7,590 nucleotides of DNA from Candidatus Omnitrophota bacterium. GTDB taxonomy: Bacteria > Omnitrophota > Gorgyraeia > JABMRN01. This document shows positions 4,755-7,590 of this stretch, piece after piece (the first letter of the stretch is position 1; the number at the start of each line of letters is the position of its first letter). Where the stretch lies: NCBI GenBank assembly GCA_028702395.1, contig JAQVOV010000075.1, positions 1 to 7,590 on the forward strand, given 5' to 3'. Below the pieces are notes generated by a model. That model made no database searches. It was given only the letters and a program-made list of their open reading frames with translations, and had not been told where the DNA came from. The position numbers were made by a program, and so were the translations under genes.

Positions 4755-7590
4755 ATGATAGAATTTTTCGTAAGAAGGCCTATAACAACGATAATGTTCA
4801 TTTTAGTTTTTGTTGTGTTAGGAATGACCTCTTATTCTAATTTGAATGTTGAAGAAAATCCTCAGGTTGATTTTCCTATGATAACTGTTTCAGCAGTATA
4901 TCCCGGTGCAACGCCTTTGGAAGTTGAGATACAGGTTGTAAATAAAATAGAAGATGCTGTATCAGAATTAGCCGGTATAAAAAAGATCAAAAGTCAATCT
5001 TTTGATAGTTTAGGATATGTTTTTATTGAATTTAACCTGGAAGAGGATGTAAATGTTAAGTTTATAGAAGTAAAGGATAAGGTTGAGGCAATATTAAATG
5101 ATCTACCTAAAGATATGGATAAGCCTATTATAGAAAAGTACGATCCTTTGATGCTTCCTGTTGCGGAAATTGTTTTATATAGTGATACAAAAGATACCAG
5201 GGATATATACGAATATGTTGATAAGATCTTTAAAGATCATATTACAGCTATAAATGGAGTTGCTAATGTTGATATATACGGAGGAAAAGAAAAAGAGATA
5301 AATGTAAAAGTTGACCCTATTTTAATGAAACAGCATTATATAACCATTGATAATGTCATTAATACTATTGCCAGAGAGAATAAGAATATTCCCGGAGGTT
5401 CTTTAGAGAAAAGCGGGGATTCTCTTAGTTTGCGGGTCATAGGAGAGTTTCGAGATCTTGATGATATAAAAAATTTGTTAATTATCTCTCAAGATGGTGA
5501 AAGAGTGAAATTAAATGACATAGCAGAGGTTATAGATGGATATAAACAGGTAGATACTATTGCCAGATTTAACGGTAGAGAGGTTGTAGGCCTTTCAGTT
5601 AACAAAGTTTCAGATGGTAATGCGATCAATATTGTCAAAGAATTAAAGGAAAAATTCCCTAAAATAAAAGCAATTATGCCTAAAGATATTTCAGTAGAAA
5701 TAGCTTCAGAGACAACAACTTTCATAGTAAATGAAACAATTGATACTCAATGGAGTATTTTATTTGGTATTTTGCTTACAGTCATAGTGTTATATTTTTT
5801 TACAGGTAACAGCAAAGTTACTTTTATTGCAGCTATAGTGTTACCCTCATCTATAGTATCAACTTTTTTTCTTATGGATATGGCAGGCTTTACTATTAAT
5901 ACAATGACATTAATAGCTATTGCTACTTCTTTAGGTACGCTGATAGCCAATGCTATAGTTATAGTGGAGAATGTCTTAGTACATATAAAAATGGGAAAGG
6001 ATTCGGACGTTGCTGCAATAGATGGCACTAAAGAGGTTATTACAGCAGTTTTAGCTGCAACAGGAACTAATTTGGTTGTATTCACTCCTATCGCTTTTAT
6101 GGGAGGAATTATAGGGCAATTCATGAAATCTTTTGGATTGACTGTTGTTTTTGCAACAATATTTTCGCTTATTGCATCACTTAGCTTAACCCCTATGCTT
6201 TGTGGTCTATTATTTCATAAGAATGATAACGATAATGCTGGAAAAAAACAAAAGAAAGAAAATGGTATAAGCATATTCTTTCATGGTATCTTTAAAAAAA
6301 TAGAATCTTTTGAAGATAAAACCATAAGAGAATACTCCAACATCTTTAAGTTCATAACACATTATAAAGGAATAACATTAATTATTATTTTTCTATTGCT
6401 TTATTCTATGAAGTTTATTCTTCCATATATAGGAGGTGAGTTCTATCCCCCATATGATACGGATAAAATATATATTGATATTGTTATGCCGCAGGGATCC
6501 CTTATTGACAGAACAGATGAAACGGTTTCTGAAATCGAAAAAGAGCTAAAGAATATCCCTGAAATACGATCATATCTTTCAAACATAGGAGAAGATGGCG
6601 TTGAAAATGCGATGATAACAATTGATCTAATATCATATACAAAGAGAGCTAAAACAGATATGCAGATCATAGATGAACTTATTCCGTTTCTCGCAGGTAT
6701 TGCTGAGGCTGAGATCAATGTCAGAAGAGGTGGTGGGCATGGAAATAAACGTGGAGATATTTCTGTAGATGTATATGGGATAGATTATGATAAGATGATA
6801 GAGCTTTCTACTCAGATGAAAAAAGTCATGAAAGATACAGGTATGTTCAGATTCGTTGATAGTTCTTATAAATATCCAAAAAATGAAATACAGTTTTTAC
6901 CAGATCAGGAAAAGACAACAGAATACGGTGTTAATAATGCACAGGCAGGTTTTATAGTGCGAAGTGCTGTATATGGAAATGATGATAACATTTATAAAGA
7001 AGCAGGTGAAGAATATGATATTGAGGTTGAATTTACAGAACAATATCGAGAAGACATAGAAGATATAAAGCAAATAGATGTTATGACAAGAAGAGGGCTT
7101 GTTCCTATTTATGAACTTGGCAATATATATGTAGAAAAGGCATTTCCTACAATTACGCATAGAGATAAGAAAAGAGCTATAAGGCTTGAAGGGTATTTGG
7201 GAAAAAATACAGCAAATGAAGGAATGGCAAAACTAGATGAACTTTTTAAAGAGAAAATAAAATTCGAAAATGGGTATAGTTATCGATATGTGGAAAGTGC
7301 AGAATATAGTGAAGATTCATCAAAAGAACTTGGGACAGCCTTTTTATTGGCTATCATTTTAACTTTTATGCTTTTAGCTGCTATTATGAATTCAACATTA
7401 TACCCAATAGCTATTGTTTTTTCTGTAGCAACATCATTTACTGGTGTTTTTTTATTTATGTTCTTTTTCAGATGTTCTGTTAATATTGCATCTATGCTTA
7501 GCATGGTTATGTTAGTGGGATTGGTTGTAAACAATTCTATCCTGATGCTGGAACATACAATGGATAAAATGAAAGAAGGTAAAAGTACTG
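4755..7590 (+). CDS. RND-family efflux permease (HAE-1/AcrB-like) with altered proton-relay residues, 3' end cut by window
   Basis: The frame is open from ATG 4755 to the window edge, 945 codons without a stop. AcrB-like proteins have about 1,000-1,050 residues, so roughly 60-100 are missing. The N-terminus IEFFVRRPITTIMFILVFVV is TM1 with the family's usual F-F-x-R-R-P start, followed by the hallmark VDFPMITVSAVYPGATPLEVE. Two periplasmic porter halves (about 30-330 and 560-855) follow TM1 and TM7. TM2 starts near 333, TM7 near 538 and TM8 near 859. TM5-6 carry FTPIAFMGGIIGQFMKSFGLT. A basic, Asn/Lys-rich loop (about 490-537) links the two halves. By family, trimers in the inner membrane export substrates using proton influx. 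Here TM4 reads GTLIANAIVIVEN, with A398-N399 where AcrB has Asp407-Asp408, and TM10 reads GLVVNNSILMLE, with N926 where AcrB has Lys940. The fold is otherwise intact, so I infer an active but differently energised pump. The arginine expected in TM11 lies beyond the window. Confidence 0.95.
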   Translation, partial: MIEFFVRRPITTIMFILVFVVLGMTSYSNLNVEENPQVDFPMITVSAVYPGATPLEVEIQVVNKIEDAVSELAGIKKIKSQSFDSLGYVFIEFNLEEDVNVKFIEVKDKVEAILNDLPKDMDKPIIEKYDPLMLPVAEIVLYSDTKDTRDIYEYVDKIFKDHITAINGVANVDIYGGKEKEINVKVDPILMKQHYITIDNVINTIARENKNIPGGSLEKSGDSLSLRVIGEFRDLDDIKNLLIISQDGERVKLNDIAEVIDGYKQVDTIARFNGREVVGLSVNKVSDGNAINIVKELKEKFPKIKAIMPKDISVEIASETTTFIVNETIDTQWSILFGILLTVIVLYFFTGNSKVTFIAAIVLPSSIVSTFFLMDMAGFTINTMTLIAIATSLGTLIANAIVIVENVLVHIKMGKDSDVAAIDGTKEVITAVLAATGTNLVVFTPIAFMGGIIGQFMKSFGLTVVFATIFSLIASLSLTPMLCGLLFHKNDNDNAGKKQKKENGISIFFHGIFKKIESFEDKTIREYSNIFKFITHYKGITLIIIFLLLYSMKFILPYIGGEFYPPYDTDKIYIDIVMPQGSLIDRTDETVSEIEKELKNIPEIRSYLSNIGEDGVENAMITIDLISYTKRAKTDMQIIDELIPFLAGIAEAEINVRRGGGHGNKRGDISVDVYGIDYDKMIELSTQMKKVMKDTGMFRFVDSSYKYPKNEIQFLPDQEKTTEYGVNNAQAGFIVRSAVYGNDDNIYKEAGEEYDIEVEFTEQYREDIEDIKQIDVMTRRGLVPIYELGNIYVEKAFPTITHRDKKRAIRLEGYLGKNTANEGMAKLDELFKEKIKFENGYSYRYVESAEYSEDSSKELGTAFLLAIILTFMLLAAIMNSTLYPIAIVFSVATSFTGVFLFMFFFRCSVNIASMLSMVMLVGLVVNNSILMLEHTMDKMKEGKST

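Noticed and set aside
5747..6124. 125-codon open frame on the minus strand
   Set aside because: It lies wholly opposite the well-conserved TM2-TM5 part of the RND permease. Its Ile/Val/Ala/Thr-rich product is the expected mirror of membrane-helix codons, and it matches no family I recognise.
6897..7534. Minus-strand open frames at 6897-7160 and 7280-7534
   Set aside because: Both are antisense to the continuous permease frame and show no domain pattern or supporting ribosome site.
1..7590. CRISPR arrays, tRNA/rRNA genes, insertion sequences, riboswitches
   Set aside because: I saw no spaced direct repeats, cloverleaf, rRNA-like stretch, transposase pattern or terminal repeats. The only non-coding gap over 100 nt (1845-2035) is accounted for by terminator, promoter and operator.

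Overview
The window is AT-rich (about one third G+C by eye) and densely coded, with all recognisable genes on the + strand. It comes from a diderm (Gram-negative-type) bacterium, because it encodes a TolC-type outer-membrane channel with an RND inner-membrane pump and a signal-peptide-bearing periplasmic small heat-shock protein. The abundance of AAA, ATA and AGA codons and the unusual domain versions would fit lineages such as Fusobacteriota, Spirochaetota, Elusimicrobiota or Omnitrophota. I cannot fix the phylum from the sequence alone.

Region 1 (1-1844) is a protein-folding cluster. It holds the 3' part of a DnaJ-like J-domain protein with only one short C-terminal domain, then a cytoplasmic Hsp20/alpha-crystallin protein, then a second Hsp20 paralogue carrying a signal peptide and a coiled coil. 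The spacings are 91 and 43 nt and there is no internal terminator, so one transcript is plausible. A strong stem-loop at 1868-1905 closes the cluster. Together the genes could supply an Hsp70 co-chaperone and holdases on both sides of the inner membrane.

Region 2 (1845-2035, non-coding) contains that terminator, then a near-consensus sigma-70-type promoter (TTGACA, 17 bp, TAAAAT). A perfect 22-bp inverted repeat with a 2-nt centre overlaps the -10 box and the predicted transcription start. It lies just ahead of a TetR-type regulator, and the arrangement looks like an autoregulatory operator.

Region 3 (2036-7590) is an efflux operon with coupled genes: TetR-type regulator, TolC-type outer-membrane protein, a very short membrane-fusion (adaptor) protein, and an RND permease that runs off the right edge. 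Junctions overlap (TAATG, ATGA) or are 3 nt apart. The pump is unconventional in two visible ways. The adaptor keeps only the beta-barrel-like and membrane-proximal-like parts and has no recognisable lipoyl or alpha-hairpin region. The permease has Ala-Asn in place of the usual Asp-Asp or Asp-Asn in TM4 and Asn-Asn in place of Lys-Asn in TM10, so the familiar proton-relay residues are missing. These two points, plus the exported coiled-coil sHsp, are the most interesting contents of the window.
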